64,000 bases of DNA from Chlorops oryzae (Eukaryota > Arthropoda > Insecta > Diptera > Chloropidae). Both the position numbers and the translations under genes were made by a program. The notes under the pieces are model-generated. The model did no database searches, was not told the origin of the DNA, and saw only the letters and a program-made list of their open reading frames with translations. Below are positions 35,952 through 48,622 of the stretch, in pieces; within the stretch, counting starts at the first letter, position 1, and each line of letters begins with the position of its first letter. The DNA lies in contig CM035807.1 in assembly GCA_020466095.1 (NCBI GenBank), forward strand, positions 99,033,785-99,097,784. The letters run 5' to 3'.

Positions 35952-36517
35952 CCCAGCGGGAAATGTCCCCCTGACAACATCGATGAAGTCAGGGTAACTT
36001 TGGAGTCGGAACCCATGCGATTTTATTCGAAATTTTGTATCTATGAACAAGTTTGGACGGGAGTTGGACGGACAGTGAATTTACCGGTGACATATCATCC
36101 TGGGATTAAAAAATGTCACTGGTGACTCCTAGCATGACATGTCATTTGAGAGCAGCACATTTCTCTTTTCTCTCTCAATGTCTATTGATAGAAATTGAAA
36201 ACTCTCTTTTTTGTCTTCACTTTGAGTATTTCGCAAGTTTTGAAAAATCTGTTTTTAACAATTTTTGTTCGCATCATCCAGGAATCGAAACCGCGATCTT
36301 CGGATCGAGAGTCGAGCACTCATACGCCACTTCATGCTAACGCTCAACTGACGCTTGAAACTTATTTAAATTTCAGTAGCCAATCAGATTCAAACACATG
36401 AACAGCACCGCTCTATGATGACATATACTCCATGGTGTCATGCGTGATAATGTCACTTATATGTCAATGATGATATCACTGATGACTTTGTCATGCAGGA
36501 GATAATTTCCCGCTGGG
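35952..36517. mobile_element. 566-bp TIR element
   Basis: The ends are inverted copies of CCCAGCGGGAAAT, with further similarity inward (TGACA and CATC motifs). The interior contains many TGTCA/TGACA motifs in both orientations and several short frames that do not look coding. No clear target duplication. A related end lies at 28806. Superfamily not assigned. Confidence 0.6.
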
Positions 36518-37253
36518 CTGTTGCCTGCTCGTATCGAACTTTGCTAAGCCGAGCACTAAATACTTAACAAGTTAAGTGAGGCACCAACACAATAAACTTA
36601 AACATTTTATGGTGTTGCATGTGGACCATTTATGTAATTGAATTTCTACTTGAGCTGCCATGTTCCATGCGAAAATGCGATATGACATGCGCTCAACGAA
36701 CGATGTTGAATAGAGTCGACTACATTTGAAATTTATAATCAATTTCCGAGTGCCTATTAACAATTTCGGATATTTCTTTTTGCGACTAGAAGAAGAGAAG
36801 GGGAAATTTCATGGGGGCTTTAATTAAACTAGACATCCGAAGTGAAATTCAGAACAAAAGGAACACGATTAAAAGGAGCTTTGCGAAAGATTCAGTGTTT
36901 CGTGCGATATTTTTTGTTGTTTTAAAGTTTAAAATTTAAACAGATCGATATCAGATATGACTGAAGTCTCTGTGTCAGGAAAATGTAGAAGTACAGTTTT
37001 AATGCTGTAAAAATTGTTTCCTGTTAAAAAAAAATGTTATTGAAAGTTCCTTTTTGAACAATTTTGTATAAGTGGAACAAATCCTCGAAGCGAACAAAAT
37101 AGTCAAGAATTCCGGTACCCTACATATAAACTTTAAGGGGATTTTCAGACACGGATACAAGGAAGAGCGAAATTCGGACATTCCCTCCTGCCCACAGAAA
37201 TCGTTAGGTCAACAGCATTGGGATGTTTTTCATAAATGGTTCCCCCACATAAA
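36518..37253. other. Non-coding stretch
   Basis: Nothing recognised. Confidence 0.5.
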
Positions 37254-37515
37254 AGTGGTATTCAAGCAGGCTCGGAAATAGCTATGTATGTAGGTGCAAA
37301 TTTTGCGCGCGGAAATTTTTAACTATTGCTTGAACGACCCTTATGCAAAGCGTGTGTAAAAATTTTGCGAAAACAGCTGGTTTCAATGTTTGCCTTGGTG
37401 AAAGAAGGAGAAGCAAATATCGCGCATATTTTGCGCATTACAGTAGGCGTGCAAAATTTGCGAGCTCGCGATATTTCCGAGGGCGCAAATTTTGCGTACC
37501 TGCTTGAATACCACT
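37254..37515. mobile_element. 262-bp MITE with perfect TIRs
   Basis: AGTGGTATTCAAGCAGG on the left and its exact reverse complement on the right (37499-37515), 17 bp without mismatch. The interior is rich in GCGCAAATTTTGCG-like palindromes (around 37300, 37435 and 37490). The target duplication is ambiguous (an A-rich TAAA-type sequence). Non-coding. Confidence 0.75.
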
Positions 37516-37689
37516 AAAGTCCCAAAATAATCATTTTCTCGATTTCTTTATCAATAAAAATCCCACAAAATTTTCATCTACTTCAAATCTACAATATTTC
37601 TCCGATTGTAAGCAGCCCTGATGTAAAGGATTCCAATTTTAGAAGCATCGACACTAAGCGATTATCGCCCGCATATCCACCACCGGATT

Positions 37690-37950
37690 TTAGTTGAAGA
37701 ATGCTCTCCATGTTAATGGCAGCCATTCCTCCTGGCAACCAGCAAACCGTAAATCGGGCATTCCTCCGAGTATACGATGCACTGCAGGCTTCCCCTTAAA
37801 CGCACAATTTCTGCAGTCCAGCGCGTTTGTGCAGTTGCGATCGTTATGGACCCTCCTGGCCACATCGCCAACACGTCTCTTCCTTTGCTCTACACTTAGA
37901 GACCAGGTGGTCAAAGCTCCGGCATCGGAAGCCTGGTTCCAACCCGGTAG
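37690..37950 (-). pseudogene. Non-LTR retrotransposon ORF1 fragment, zinc knuckles
   Basis: Read on the minus strand from about 37950, the frame encodes FRCRSFDHLVSKC followed by CWRCGQEG. After a frameshift near 37857 come HNDRNC, then DCRNCAFKGK and HRILGGMP. This is the Cys-Cys-His-Cys knuckle layout of the nucleic-acid-binding ORF1 protein of LINE-type elements; the first Cys of the first knuckle is replaced by Gly. No reverse transcriptase follows, so it is a broken fragment. It may belong to the same family as the RNase H fragment at 55790-56405, but nothing links them directly. Confidence 0.75.
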
Positions 37951-37955
37951 TTAAA

Positions 37956-40900
37956 CCATAGAATATACTTTTGGCCGCTCTCAGTGAGTAGATATTGAAT
38001 TACATAGAATCTAATGAATTCTTATGGATACAAGCGCTCCTCGCTAATAACACCAAGATTGCTTGCCTTTGTGATAGTGCTTGTATCAAGAGAATACCTT
38101 ATAATACCTACATACATATTTGTTAAGAAAATGAGTTTAAAGATATACTGGCCTATCGATATTTTTCCGTGGTTTCAACAGTTCGTGCTAAATGAAATCT
38201 GAATTCCCATATTTTACACCACGCAAAATAAAATATTCCCTTTTCTCATTTCATGAAATTTAGAACTGAAATCCCAAAAATTAAAACTACGAATTCCAGT
38301 AATATCCACAACACTGAAAACCATCTTATCCAATGTTCTTTTAGGCGTAAAACTTCCCATACGCCATGCTAGCATATATATGTATGAGCCGTTCTTTCGA
38401 ATACCCACTCTCCTAAGCAACTCTCCGCCCACTTCACCAACATCGGATTCGCTGATGTATCATAATTTACTGAAAAGCAGTAGAGAGACTCCTCAACTCG
38501 GGTCCATATGACAAAGCACATATTGTATGAATGAAAGCTTGCGTTTATGTTTGGTTTTATGTAGCTACATACATATGTTTATGACGGCCATATTCAAAGC
38601 ATTGTTTTCAAAAAGATTTTCGCGGTATCATTCTGGTAGATGGCATTAGCAGAGGGATTAAAATGTGTGATTTGTAAATAAAAAGATTTACCTTTCATGC
38701 TCGTTACAATCATACACACATCCGTATATACATAAAAACATACAAACATATGCAAATAAAGACATGACATGGTAAAAGATCCATGACAACGGGTTTCACT
38801 TTCGTGACATCTTAGCTGTGCAAGGGATTTTTCACTCGAATGTGCTCGAAAAATGAAAAACAAATTTTATTTTAAGAGCCCTGACATCTTCTTGACACGC
38901 TCCATTCTGTAGGTATGCATTAATAAAACTGTGACACATTTTTGAGGTCGTCGAATGTGAACCAAAATTTGACTGCACTTTCTGAAAGTACTTGGTGAAT
39001 ATACTATTTGCAACAGATGCTGTTGGTGTACTGGGAAAAATTGGCCAATTGAGATTTTTCTACATTTTAATTTTAAAAAATATTTAAAAACTTTTCACCG
39101 GCTTGGGAGCTATGGGAGAGGTGATAAAATCGAAAACTTTTGAGTGTTTTACTACTTATTTGAAGAGATTATAATTTTAGATTTAGTTTTTTTGGATCAG
39201 CTAGCTCTGAAGTTTATTTTTTTTTTTTTCAAGTGTAGGGCTAAAACTTTGTCGTAGATTGGAAAATTAAATATTGAACGGGTTACGAGATATAGGCATT
39301 ATCAAATTTGCAACTTAATTCTCGGCCACACATTTTGCGATCGATTTAGGAGAAACCGGACTTAATCTAACTAAATCAAGTATGAGGCGTTGCTTTATTC
39401 ACCAAGTGGTTTTAGAAACTGCAGTCAAATTTCGGTTTACATTTTAAGTGTTGCACAGTGTAATCTAGCGAAAAGAAGAAAAATAGCGTTCATTTTAGAA
39501 TCATGTTTGAACCAAATTAAATGAAATTTCCATTTGAGATTTTCATTGGAAAGGGATCTGTTACATATTAAATAGAATTATAGCATAATTTTATTATCAC
39601 GATAAAGAGAACCCTTTGGGGCAACGTCACATTTGTTACTTTAATGAAGTCATTTCCTCATATCTTTATTATTATTATATTATTATATTTTATTTATTTC
39701 TGTATTCCTTTTAAGGATGACGGTAGCTTTTTAATTGAACCCTTTAGCATGATTTTATGAACACAAACGAAAAGTAGGATAGAAAACTGGTCCTTCAATA
39801 GACACAGCTAAATGCCCTCAGTGAAAGGAATATATGAATTTTCCCCTCGCACTTCCTTTTATTTCTCATCGTTTCATTTGAAGGTGAAAAAAGCTTTTAA
39901 CGTATGTCATCATTCATTTTGCTTACGGTGGAAATTTAATTACATAAATGCATTACAAACAATAGCATTACAAAACTTTATTATTCTTTCGCCTGGCTTC
40001 GTCTGTCCTGTAGCAATGGCGTATGAAAACCTGAAGACCTGAAAACTTGAAAACTTGAAAACTTGAGCAAAAAAGGCCAACCAAACATGGCCCACTTTCT
40101 ACGTTGGGACATTGAACGAGAGCACCTTTGACATTGGGGCAGCAGTAGTGAGCCCATGAATCCGAAGAGCACACCATAAGAGTATGAGTTTGAGGGTACA
40201 AATTTAATATTTCATCTGAGCCACAAGCTGTTCTTATTGTTATGCCTTCACTGAAGGCATTTTACACATTCTCATATGTGTCTACTTAAAAATGACGTTG
40301 CAGGTGGATATGCCGGAAGCACGTTTCTCCCAGATTTTTTTTTTTTTTTTTTGTTTTTTTTTTGTCCTCGTTTATAGCAATTTGTAGAAAAATTTGAAAC
40401 TTTCATACGGTATATAGCAGGTAGGAAAAAAGGAGAAGAAAAAAAATGCTTGCCTTGTTATTGTTTATATTAACTTGAATGTTTGCTTGCCATGGGCGTA
40501 TGCTCGTGACTGTAATGAACTCTTGCAGCATTTTTAATTAAGTGCGTGAATAAAATGCTTTAAAACGCTTGAGGTCAATAAAATAAAACGATGGTGGCTT
40601 TCTACTCTTTGTACGTCCAAAAAAAAATTTAAAAAAAACACGCCCAGTATGTGTATCTGTGGGCTTTTATATGTAAAGTGGCATTGTAGGTATGTAGGTC
40701 TATTGTGCACTCACGCTTGTCAATTCAATTATTTACTCTTTGTTTACCTGGCATTCAACAAAGACCGTAGCCCCCCTTCCTCCACCTATCATATGCCGCA
40801 TTTAATCGAAAGCCATAATTGAAGCAATTAAGCCACTTCATCACCTACGATGCTACGTTGAAGGAAATAAAAGCCCCGTTATCAACGCCCAAAGCAAGTG

Positions 40901-41528
40901 GTGCAATGTAGCGCTCAATCGACATGCTTCAATCCTTGAGTCGTATCCTGAGCTCGTTGTCAATGGGAAAACAAACAGAAAATGACATGCACCAATTTAA
41001 ATGTAAACGCTCAAAATATGTATGCGCTTAATCCCAGCAGTAAAGCTTGGGGCGAACCTTTCTGTGAGGAATTGCGGTCAACAAAGTACTCAAATCGCAA
41101 AAAACCACTCGGTTGAATGCACGCAAGAGAAACGGTGAGAGAGAGGGGGAGAGAGAGAGAGGAGCGAGCGAGCGGGAGAGAGTGAGGAGGAGGGAGAGTT
41201 TTTCAAACTTTCATTGTAGGGACCTAGTTAAAGTTAACACGAAAACCGCAAACATCCACATGCACATGACCATGCGGGCTTTGCTTTATGGAGGCCTTTG
41301 TATTTTCCGTTTGTAGTGTGAAAAATATTCCGAGTTCTGATTAGAGGTCAATGTGGGGAACAAATTTAAAAAAATTAGATGCTCAAAGGAGAGCAAATAT
41401 TAGGACAAGCTCAAAAAAAAAAACTAGATATTGATGGTCGAAGGAAACTCTCATTTAAATCAAATTAGAATAAACTCTTCGATTTTCCATCAAAGTTTTT
41501 ATCCTTTTAAAATTTAAAGCTCAATAAT
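37956..41528. other. Non-coding stretch
   Basis: No gene recognised. It holds a short tandem of GAAAACTT-type units (about 40025-40065), a TTA-rich patch (about 39665-39700) and a GA-rich tract (41131-41197). Confidence 0.5.
41131..41197. repeat. GA-rich low-complexity tract
   Basis: A purine-rich GAGA/GAGCGAGC tract on the plus strand that produces a spurious Arg/Glu-rich frame. Confidence 0.75.
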
Positions 41529-42170
41529 TTGAGGAAAAAGTTTATTTTCACCACACTTCCGCATATTTCTAATAGCTCCGCCTCTGCCACCGCATCACAC
41601 ATCAGGCCAGACCACATCAAAAGCCAATATGAGAACAGTAACATCCATCACCATGATGGTCAGTTACCGCATCGCAGCTGTCGATTCCAACAAGATATTG
41701 AACTGTACTTGGAGAATGTAAAAAGCGCTGCAAACGGATTTCCGTTACGGAAATATGTCAAAACAAGTCAGCTTGGCACTCTCGTCCTCTTGCTACATAT
41801 TTCCGACATCCAAGCCACTATAGTGACTTATGTATAACCTCTTTTTTGGCGAACTTGCACGAACATCAAATAACAAATGAATCCAAAATGCAATATGTTC
41901 AGCCAATTGATGCTGATCCATGTTTCTCGTACGTTGTGCAAGTCCTTGGCAAAGGACTTGAAATGCGCCATTGCGGAAGTGGCAAAAACTAAGTTTGGCT
42001 CGTTGACAGTCTGCCCGTACAATGCTGTACCGGCGGCTCGGCTGATTTCTCCTTCCTTGAAGTCTACAGCTACTCTGTCTTCTAGCAACAACTCCACGGA
42101 GTGTGATTAGTCTTCGCGTTGATACCAATGTGGCTCGCAGTGGTGTTTTGTTTACTCCGAACATTTATTT
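41529..42170. other. Stretch with coding-like frames on both strands
   Basis: GC content is higher than nearby and several frames of 77-123 codons overlap. The minus frame 41828-42097 (90 codons, starting at GTG) has balanced charged residues and a hydrophobic segment near its end (LHFGFICYLMFV), the most protein-like of them. An in-frame stop lies 9 bases before the GTG. I do not recognise it. It may be a decayed exon or retro-copy. Confidence 0.35.
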
Positions 42171-45100
42171 TTCACTGCTCAAGCGTACACATGAAAATCC
42201 CGGCTCATTCTCTGTTTAGCACAAAAGCCAGAATCGGAGATTTTATTTCTTTAGGCAACGAAGGAGGAAGGGTACATATTTTGTAGTCAAACCGTAGAGG
42301 CGCATTGAAGCTGTGCGCCAGTTAGCAAATATTGAGCAATCATCGTCCTAAGTACTTTGGGAGTCGTTTGCTATTTAGCAGTTGACAATAAAGCGTAGAT
42401 ATATTGTCGAAGATTTTCTCAAAAATGGCGAAAAATGTGAACAAATTTTCTTGTACAAAATAAATAGACATAATGAGCAATGCTAAAAAAAAAAAAAATC
42501 AATTCCTGAATGAAAATATGTAGCTCTTAATGATACAACATCGTTCATTCCAGTAGACTTCTTTTGTTATAAGTAATTTTGACTTATTATGAGACTACGA
42601 GGATAATTATGTCTGTCAGAATCGATTAAATTCATATTTAATTATTAACAACTCGAAATATGCGTAATGTTTCCGGCGTATACGTAACGCATCGGTTCTC
42701 AAAATCACATTCCTCATACGCACCGAAGTACCACGAGGCTTTAAAATTATTTTTATTGCATTAAATTCGTAAAGTTGGAAAGGCTGTATATCAAACGACA
42801 TGAATCTCGATTTAAGCTTCATACTCAAGTCTGATCAAGCTTCACATGAATAACAAATTTCATGATAAATTTTAATTCAGCCGACTGGCTCTCAGCACAG
42901 TCGAATACACGACGGCATCGCACGCTTTACAGTGATTGGCAAAGTAATTCATCGATTTAAAATTTTACGAACCGTAAAGACGAGAATATCCATTACATTA
43001 ATATCGTTTGTGTGCATACATGTATATGTAATATATATATATATATATATATATTGTATATGTATGTCTCTCTATATAAATGTCAAATTTGATAAAACGC
43101 TCAGCATTTCGTTGGCCTCGTGAGTCATTTGTTGGCCCATGATAAAGAATTCGAATGCTCTTTCTGGTTAAGCGACTCGTGAATCTTTTTGAAATCTCTG
43201 TACGATTGGATTAATCATCTCGACTGGGCAAATTAATTTCCGCTTAAATGCATATTCCGAACAAAGCAACGATTTGGGGAATCTTCTCTGACATTTTCCC
43301 AAAATTAATTAAAACAAAATCATATCGAATTATTTTCAAAAACAATGGGACTAAACTATTAATGCGAATAGTTTGAAAAGTCTCACAACGAGAATTCAAT
43401 TTCGTTAAAAGTTTTAAGCCTTCCAGGCTTCAGTGAACTTAAGACCGAAAATTTAGACTTATTTCCACTCAGATGCCTCAATTGCAATCCTTTTGTTTAG
43501 TGCTTTATTAATTAAAATGAAAGATTTTGACTTACGAGTGCGTCTTGAGTGTATTCTATTCCAAATGACATAAGAATAAAGTTTAAATTTTGATAAACCG
43601 AAACCGAGAGCATTAAATTCTTGGTGTTATTCTTTAATATCGTAGCTTGTTTTTTTTTTATTTTTATTTTGCATAACAAAACGTAACATAAATAATTACT
43701 TTCTCCGTCTATGCTCTTTGTCAAAAGTTGTGGGACGAAGACAAAAAAAACAACTCACACTTGCCTCCGACTTCGTGCAAGCCATAGTCATTTACTTGGC
43801 TCAAGCATTTTTGTTTACATTAGCTGGATTTAGCAGCTCATCATGCCATATGGACGTGACCCATTTGAAGACAGAGCCGACTGAACAAATTGTTCTCCCT
43901 GTGGGCTCTTTCTGGATTAGTGCTAATCTGCAACATAATTTAACGTAATAAGGTAACAATTCTTTTTGTTAAAAGCTGTTCTTGATGTTGGCAAAATTGA
44001 AAGAGGATTTACTAACATAATTAAGTGAACAAAGTAGCTTATTTTTTCCTACTCTTATGCCTTAAGCTTAAGAAATTTGAACTATAATACTTCCTCGTTT
44101 CACGTAATTATCGTTGGTTGAAGAATGTTAGTGCAAGCTTTTAAAAAGGGGCTTCACATGGAAGTGATTTGCCTTTTCCTCTTGCCACCAACTGGCTAAT
44201 TAATCCCTACAAGAGGTGAGACCATATTCATACGTAATGATAATATTTCGAAACTGTTCTGGATATTTGTTAGCCAAAGAAGTTCCAAGGAGCTCTTCAA
44301 AATGCCTAATTATAGTCTTTTGTACTAATCGGAAGGACTAGTCGGAAAGAAATTCCAACAGTTGCAAGGACTGGGGATACATTTTCAAATCAGCCTCATT
44401 GATCCGTTGAAAAAAGAAAATTCCATACAAACAAACACATATATGAATGGAGATTTGTTGTCATCAGAAATTGACTATTCTTTGTGGGTCTTCTTTGCCT
44501 AGATCGGGTAACACAGAAGAGCTTTCTGGTCTAAGAGTCCCTAAACGGAGCTTCTTCTTCAATTTGACTTGACTTGACCTATCGTAATCTAGATTTCCAC
44601 AAAAGAATCTTAGCTTTGACGTAACTTCAGACTGAATAAAATGATGCAGCATAATTGAAAAATAAAATTGTTCAAAACAAAAACAAGCGCAATTATCCTT
44701 AATGCATCATCATTGACCTCAATTGGAGAATCATCTATGGAACGGTGCTATCAAAATAATATTAAAAGAGAATTCCCAAAAGTAACCCAAACTCATTGTT
44801 TGCGACTGAAAACAAATTTATTCAGACCGATCAAAGTTTTCCGTTGGGAAACTTCACGAAAGAAACTTGACTGCTTTTGGCTAATAAAAGTCTCAAGTTT
44901 CTCTTTTATTAAGAAAAACAGCTAATTTTTTCCGAGTATCATGAAAAAATCATTTTCACTTTGTTCCTATAACTCTTCCGCAGAGTTTTTAGTTTATTTT
45001 TCGACACAATTCTTTTTGTTTTTTTTTTTCTTTTCTCCTTTTTTTATATCTTTCAATTTTCCATTTTAACTTTAATAGCAGTTAAGTCAAGTGCGCGTTG

Positions 45101-47860
45101 TCACTATCGTTGTCAAGGCAAGTTGTGCATAAAATTTAAGTTTGTCTTTCGTCCCGGCAGCGAGGACGACGACACGAAGTCAATTTGTTGCAATCAGCGT
45201 TGGCGGCCGCACGGCACAGTGGATGCGGGTGTGAAAAATATTCAACACGAAATGAATTTGAAACCGAAACATTCGCCTTAGGAGACCTGTGTGCTCCGAG
45301 AATTTCTTAGGGCAAAAGGCAAATTACTTGATTTTATACCTTTTTTATTTTATATATATTTTTTTTTTTTTTTTTTGCTTCAGTAGCTTGAAATTTGAAG
45401 CGCGAAATATTTCGCATAAAAATAGTCGGGATGCAATTTTCCTATTACTTCGCGGTGCTTCTCGAATGCACTGTGCACGATGCAAACGTCCAGGAGCGAG
45501 TCGTGAGAACCATCTGTGCATAGCCGACGCGCTGTTGTAGACATTTTGTCAGTTCGTCATTAAAACACAATTTGCAGCATATTTATTTTGTCAAATTGGT
45601 CCGGAGTCGTTTGTCTTCGAGGACGAAATTTTAGCGATGACAAAAATTTATTCAAATAAACTTCGGGATGATGCTAGGACACACGAAAAGCAAGCTTTAA
45701 GCTCCAGCAAAATAATGAGACTCAAATTAAATTATACCAAATATATAAATTATATCAGCGACGATGGTCGAGGAGTGTGAGAGAGAACAGATATTGTGTA
45801 GGTATAAAATATACTTATGCTTAAATAATTCCTCAAGTTCGTGGGAATCTTAAAGTGACTTCTGCATTTAAAAATGTCACTTGTGCTGCGTGATGAGACA
45901 CTTTCGCAGCATCGCTCCAATTTGTTATGATTCAATGCGTGGCGGGAGCGGCGAGGCGAGCATTTGTGTTCTTCGCTTTCATATGTAAATGAGATTCTTC
46001 GCTCAGAGTACTGCGTCTTTCAAGTGTGCACATGTGTGCTTGTATTTCTGGATATTGAGCAGGAGAGATATAAGCTTTTTTTTTTGTTTGGTCCTGCGAA
46101 TGCATAGTGTGCATATTTCACACTTCATTTATTTGCGATGGTATGAGCTCTGGACGGCAAAACATTTTTCCAATGGAGCATCAGTTTTTCGAATTTCGTT
46201 TTTTTTTTTTGTTTTTTTTTTTTGCATAAATTTTAAAAACAAAGGACGATCGCCCGTTCTGCGATTGTTTCACACTCTCATGCAAATCAAATATTCTCCG
46301 AAGCCTTAGCTTTATAAAAATTGAAATGAACTTCAATTATTTTGATTTTCTTTTTACGGTGAATAAAAGTCTGCAGATTGTTGTCTCTTGAGTGTAGTCG
46401 ATTGGAAGGAAATAATGATTGCGCTTTCATCAATTTCTCAGGAAATTCGATTAAAATTCTTGAAAAATATTATTCAACTTTTGGAACACGTTTCTTTTTT
46501 TCGTTTTCTCACTAGTCCTTTAAAGGTATTCTTAGTTGTGAGCATAGGATTATTTAATGCTTTAAACGATTTCAAAATAAATTGTCTCAATGTTCTCATA
46601 AATTCACAAAACTAGGAACTAAAACATTGAAACAAATTCCATCTTAATCGAATATGACTTTTCTATAGCTGCTTTTTATATCAATAGAGGCCGATCAATC
46701 AATCGAATTTATATAAAATTAGCGAAAAAAGAATACTTCATCAAGTTCCCATCTAAATCTTCAAGTAATCTTTATCACTTCCTCTCTGTTCAAAAAAAAA
46801 TAATTAAAAAAAAATAAATAAACACTGCCACCCCACGATGCATTTAATTTAAATATCATACCAAAAATTGCAAAATCATCCCAGCCCGACTGCCATCCAC
46901 TGTCGACTATCAGAGCAATAAAGATACTCCAAAGGAATACGGAAAGCGCCCATAAATATGAATCACTTAACGCACTCTGTAGCTTTGCTTTAGCCTTGCC
47001 TAATAGAAGCAATAAAAAGTATCTCAGCCAGTAGCTAGAAAATGATGCTCCTTTATATTTTAAAAGGCTCTAGCCGAGAGCAAAAATAGCGCTTCAGAGC
47101 GTTGCGTAGCAAGACGGCGAAGTGTTATTAAGCGTCAAATGGTTTACTTTTTTCTTCACTCCTTCCTTGGCTTCGTCGCTCGTTGAATTTTCTACCTTTT
47201 CTTTTTTTTTCCTTTTTTCCTTTTTTTTTTGTTGTTCTTTTTGGTTGTTTTGCTTTCAAGTGCTTGTTTTTGTTATTTCCTGCGAATTGTTATTGCACAC
47301 TTTTAGTTCAATTGCTATTTTATCCTGATACAAATAGTGCCTGCATTCAAACAATAAGCTGAAAGTGTTGAAAAGGATTGTCCTTTGCCAGCTTCTGTAG
47401 ATGAACTTCGAAGGCGACCATTTCAGTTTATAAAGTAGCAATAAATTTTAACTGAAAATGGGCGTTCGGGTAACACTCTCTCCCAGGGAAAATAGACTTT
47501 TCAATTTTCCTCATTCCGAAAAAGCACTGACTGTAAGCGCGTGTTTAAAACACAATATTGCAAATTGTGAATAAATTAGGAAGACGCTATCGAGCGGATC
47601 TTTTTTTCAATTTTAACCCTCTCCAGTGAAAAACACTTTAAGCTTGTATTAATACAGTTATAACAGAAAAGTTTTCGGTGTTAAGTCCCCCAAAACATAG
47701 GCGGAAGCTTTCGCTTTCGCTTTTGATGAAAATTCCCTTTAATTATCTTAATTGTTTTCTGGTTGGTTTCGAAGCCATCAATCATTTACTTGACAAGAAA
47801 ATCTTCATGTTGTTCAGTTGTGATGGATATTCAATAAGGATACATTTTAAATATCAACTT
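42171..47860. other. Non-coding stretch
   Basis: No gene recognised. It holds an AT dinucleotide run (43028-43054) and several T-tracts. At about 45090-45260 a more GC-rich patch (including GGCGGCCGC) might be conserved or exonic, but no frame supports a protein. Confidence 0.45.
43028..43054. repeat. (AT)n microsatellite
   Basis: A TA dinucleotide run of about 27 bp. Confidence 0.8.
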
Positions 47861-47867
47861 GTTGGCC

Positions 47868-48050
47868 TCTATGCCGTGGTTGGTTGAGATTCCAACTTAC
47901 GAAGCGATAGACTCTGGTTCAACTCCCAGCTGAGGTTGTGGATGTTTGTGTTGGTTTTTCAGTTTTTTCCCCATTATTCGTAGTATCACAGCGGACCCAT
48001 GTGAGGCTAAGTGTGTCACCTTTAATGGTAGCAGCCACATTAATCTAACC
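47868..48050 (+). mobile_element. tRNA-derived SINE (TTAGG-tail family), complete copy
   Basis: The head (about 47868-47940) is tRNA-like, with GGTTGGTTGAGATTCCAAC and a B-box-like CTGGTTCAACTCCCAGC. The body includes GTTGTGGATGTTTGTG and AGTATCACAGCGGACCC. The 3' block AAGTGTGTCACC leads to GCCACATTAATCTAACCC. It is the most complete plus-strand copy and serves as the reference for the copies at 4641-5160 and 32545-32696. Here the tail is a single CTAACC unit. Confidence 0.8.
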
Positions 48051-48519
48051 CAAATATTAGTTTCTATTGTCTGACCACGATTAGATTGAACTAAATTGAA
48101 TGAAAATATAAACTAAAATTTTTTAAATAAAACGTTATAAAACGTTATTACGCCGGATTTCCAATTACGCGTCATTTGCGTTCGGTCAATTGACGCAAAT
48201 ATTCAACACATGCAAGCATAAAGAAGTCCGCGTGCTCGCGGACAAGCGTCAAGTTTCCGAAAAGATGAATATTTGACGCGCTTGAAATATTATTCAAATA
48301 GTGCTAGGTACTCAAACTATTGAGTACCCACTTTCGAGTACTTCATACTTGAAGGAATACTTTTCATTGAAATATGAACAATTTTTTCCCCTATACAATT
48401 TTGTTTTTATTTGTAAAAGTGTATTGGAGTGATTCCTGCCATTATTATTTTATCGTAAAAATGCAAGCTTTGGTTTATCTTTTTCCAAACATCTCAAATA
48501 CAACCCTAAATAAAAAATG
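48051..48519. other. Non-coding spacer
   Basis: Contains short inverted motifs (GACGCAAATATTC at about 48193 and GAATATTTGACGC at about 48267) that may be the remains of a small element. No gene. Confidence 0.5.
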
Positions 48520-48521
48520 TA

Positions 48522-48620
48522 CAGTATTCCCCGGGTATATGCACCCTGGATTTAAGCACTTCCCGCTTATAAGCACTATTTTTCGTGCATGTTGCTTACA
48601 CCTATATCTGGGGAATACTC
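48522..48620. mobile_element. 99-bp Tc1/pogo-type MITE
   Basis: The left end CAGTATTCCCC and the right end (reverse complement GAGTATTCCCC) are inverted repeats with one mismatch, flanked by TA at 48520-48521 and 48621-48622. Internal GCACC- and GTATAT-type sequence also pairs loosely. Frames on both strands across it are by-products. Confidence 0.7.
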
Positions 48621-48622
48621 TA

